Origin: Methylibium sp. | GTDB taxonomy: Bacteria; Pseudomonadota; Gammaproteobacteria; Burkholderiales; Burkholderiaceae_C | NCBI RefSeq assembly: GCF_013817345.1 | Contig: NZ_JACDCW010000028.1 | Span: 1 to 41,540 of the forward strand | Length of the DNA stretch: 41,540 nucleotides | Reading direction: 5' to 3' | Part shown: positions 40,031 to 41,540 of the stretch, in pieces | Layout of the letters: each line of letters opens with the position of its first letter | Numbering within the stretch: position 1 is the first letter of the stretch | Position numbers and translations under genes: made by a program | The notes under the pieces: model-generated | Database searches by the model: none | Told to the model about the DNA's origin: nothing | Seen by the model: the letters and a program-made list of their open reading frames with translations, nothing else

Positions 40031-41540
40031 ACCAGCACCCGCTCGATGCCGCCGTCGTTGGCGCGCTTCACGTAGGTGGGCAGCCAGTCTTCGCCGAGGA
40101 TCAGCCGAGCCATCTCGACCACGATGTAGTCGGCTTCCAGCAGGCCGTTGTTCAGGTCATTGCCGTATCGCGACAGGCCCTGCAGGCAACTCGGGCAGGA
40201 CGTCAGGATCTTCACCGGGCCCTGCTCCGCGACCGAGCTTGCACCGGCCCCGCCACTTTGCGTCAACTCGCGCAGCGCCGCCTCGTCCTTGCGCAGTTCT
40301 TCTTCCTTGCGAAAGCGCACCTGCGTCGCGATGTCGGGCCGGGTCACGCCCAAGGTGCCGCTCTCGCCACAGCAGCGCTCGCTCTTGAGCACCGCGTCGC
40401 CCACCAGCGCCTTGACGGTCTTCATCGGCTCCTGCAGCTTCATGGGGCTGTGGCAAGGGTCGTGGTAAAGGTAGCCACCGGCCTTGTCCTTGTCGAGCGT
40501 GATGCCCTTCTCGAGAAGGAACTCGTGGATATCGATGATGCGGCAGCCGGGGAAGATGCTGTCGAATTCGTAGCCCTGCAACTGGTCGTAGCAGGTGCCG
40601 CAGCTGACCACCACCGTCTTGATGTCGAGGTAGTTCAGCGTGTTGGCGACGCGGTGGAACAGCACCCGGTTGTCGGTGATGATCTTTTCGGCCTTGTCGA
40701 ACTGGCCCGAGCCGCGCTGCGGATAACCGCAGCACAGGTAGCCGGGCGGTAGCACCGTCTGCACGCCGGCGTGCCAGAGCATGGCCTGGGTGGCCAGGCC
40801 CACTTGCGAGAACAGCCGCTCGGAGCCGCAGCCGGGGAAATAGAACACCGCCTCGCTGTCCGCCGTGGTGGCCTGCGGGTTGCGGATGATCGGGACGTAC
40901 TCCGCGTCTTCGATGTCGAGCAGCGCACGCGCGGTCTTCTTGGGGAGGCCGCCGGGCATCTTCTTGTTGATGAAGTGGATGACCTGCGCCTTGATCGGCG
41001 CGGCGCCCACCGTTGCCGGTGGCGCGGCGGTCTGCTTCTTCGCCAGGCGGCGCAACAGGTCGTTGGCGAGGCGCTGGGCCTTGAAGCCGACGCCGACCAT
41101 CGCCCCGCGCATCAGCTTGATGGTGTCCGGGTTCCTGGCATTCAGGAACAGCATCGCGGCCGCATTGCCGGGGCGAAAGCTCTTCTGTCCCATCTTGCGC
41201 AGCAGGTTGCGCATGTTCATCGACACGTCGCCGAAGTCGATGTCCACCGGGCACGGGCTCAGGCACTTGTGGCAGACCGTGCAGTGATCGGCGACGTCTT
41301 CGAACTCCTGCCAGTGCTTGATCGACACGCCACGGCGCGTCTGCTCCTCATACAGGAAAGCCTCGACCAGCAAGGAGGTGGCGAGAATCTTGTTGCGCGG
41401 GCTGTAGAGCAAATTGGCGCGCGGCACGTGCGTGGCGCACACCGGCTTGCACTTGCCGCAGCGCAGGCAGTCCTTGATGGAGTCGGAGATGGCGCCGATG
41501 TCGCTCTGCTGCATGATCAGCGACTCGTGCCCCATGAGGC
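40027..41540 (-). CDS. FAD/iron-sulfur oxidoreductase, C-terminal part (5' truncated at window edge)
   Basis: The frame continues without a stop to base 41540, so this is the C-terminal about 504 residues of a longer protein. Visible parts are two 4Fe-4S ferredoxin motifs (CLRCGKCKPVC and CTVCHKCLSPCP), then two CCG domains (FYFPGCGSERLF, CCGYPQRGSG; YHDPCHSP, CCGESGTLGV, SCPSCLQGL) of the glycolate-oxidase/heterodisulfide-reductase type. In Burkholderiales the complete protein is a long FAD-linked oxidase with this iron-sulfur tail, always beside the HIT-DUF971-ubiE genes; that the FAD part lies outside the window is inference. Confidence 0.85.
   Translation of the reverse strand, partial: LMGHESLIMQQSDIGAISDSIKDCLRCGKCKPVCATHVPRANLLYSPRNKILATSLLVEAFLYEEQTRRGVSIKHWQEFEDVADHCTVCHKCLSPCPVDIDFGDVSMNMRNLLRKMGQKSFRPGNAAAMLFLNARNPDTIKLMRGAMVGVGFKAQRLANDLLRRLAKKQTAAPPATVGAAPIKAQVIHFINKKMPGGLPKKTARALLDIEDAEYVPIIRNPQATTADSEAVFYFPGCGSERLFSQVGLATQAMLWHAGVQTVLPPGYLCCGYPQRGSGQFDKAEKIITDNRVLFHRVANTLNYLDIKTVVVSCGTCYDQLQGYEFDSIFPGCRIIDIHEFLLEKGITLDKDKAGGYLYHDPCHSPMKLQEPMKTVKALVGDAVLKSERCCGESGTLGVTRPDIATQVRFRKEEELRKDEAALRELTQSGGAGASSVAEQGPVKILTSCPSCLQGLSRYGNDLNNGLLEADYIVVEMARLILGEDWLPTYVKRANDGGIERVLV

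Overview
This is a single, almost gap-free exopolysaccharide (EPS) biosynthesis and export locus of the exosortase-B type, from a GC-rich betaproteobacterium. I infer Burkholderiales from two things: the eps core (EpsD/E/F/G, XrtB, EpsI, EpsL) and the housekeeping run at the right edge (an iron-sulfur reductase, a HIT protein, a DUF971 protein and UbiE). No rRNA, tRNA, IS element, integrase or CRISPR array was seen.

Layout. 1-3330: the left end of the core, with a 5'-truncated WcaJ-type initiating sugar-phosphate transferase and the outer-membrane barrel epsL on +, and epsI convergent on -. 3331-6559: a 752-base non-coding stretch with several hairpins, then a lipoprotein with an FN3 domain and a secreted beta-helix protein on +. 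6607-11632 (-): a Tat-signal protein, a GMC oxidoreductase, a GT39/ArnT-like transferase, a HAD-UbiA fusion and an ArnE-like SMR protein. Together these look like a lipid-linked sugar pathway. 11640-24237 (-): ten tightly coupled genes, namely glycosyltransferases (one WecG-STAS fusion and one GT4-GT2 fusion), a pyruvyltransferase-family protein and an FrhB-type iron-sulfur protein. 24379-27832: a looser, less GC-rich cassette (methyltransferase on +; acetyltransferase, DUF535 and GT4 on -). 28121-38156 (-): an operon reading epsD-epsE-epsF-epsG-xrtB-wzy-glycoside hydrolase-wzx. 38383-41540 (-): ubiE, DUF971, HIT and the C-terminal part of a large FAD/iron-sulfur oxidoreductase.

How it fits together (inference from families). 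The WcaJ-like enzyme loads the first sugar on undecaprenyl phosphate and cytoplasmic glycosyltransferases build the repeat. Pyruvyl, acetyl and methyl groups may decorate it. Wzx flips the repeat and Wzy polymerises it. EpsF/EpsG set chain length, and EpsE with EpsL exports the chain, with EpsD and EpsI as accessory proteins. The glycoside hydrolase probably trims polymer in the periplasm. The UbiA/SMR/GT39 set may supply an extra sugar from a polyprenyl-phosphate donor on the periplasmic side.

The most interesting signals are the HAD-UbiA/SMR/GT39/GMC/Tat module, the WecG-STAS fusion, the pairing of pyruvyltransferase and FrhB proteins, and the structured non-coding region before the lipoprotein gene.
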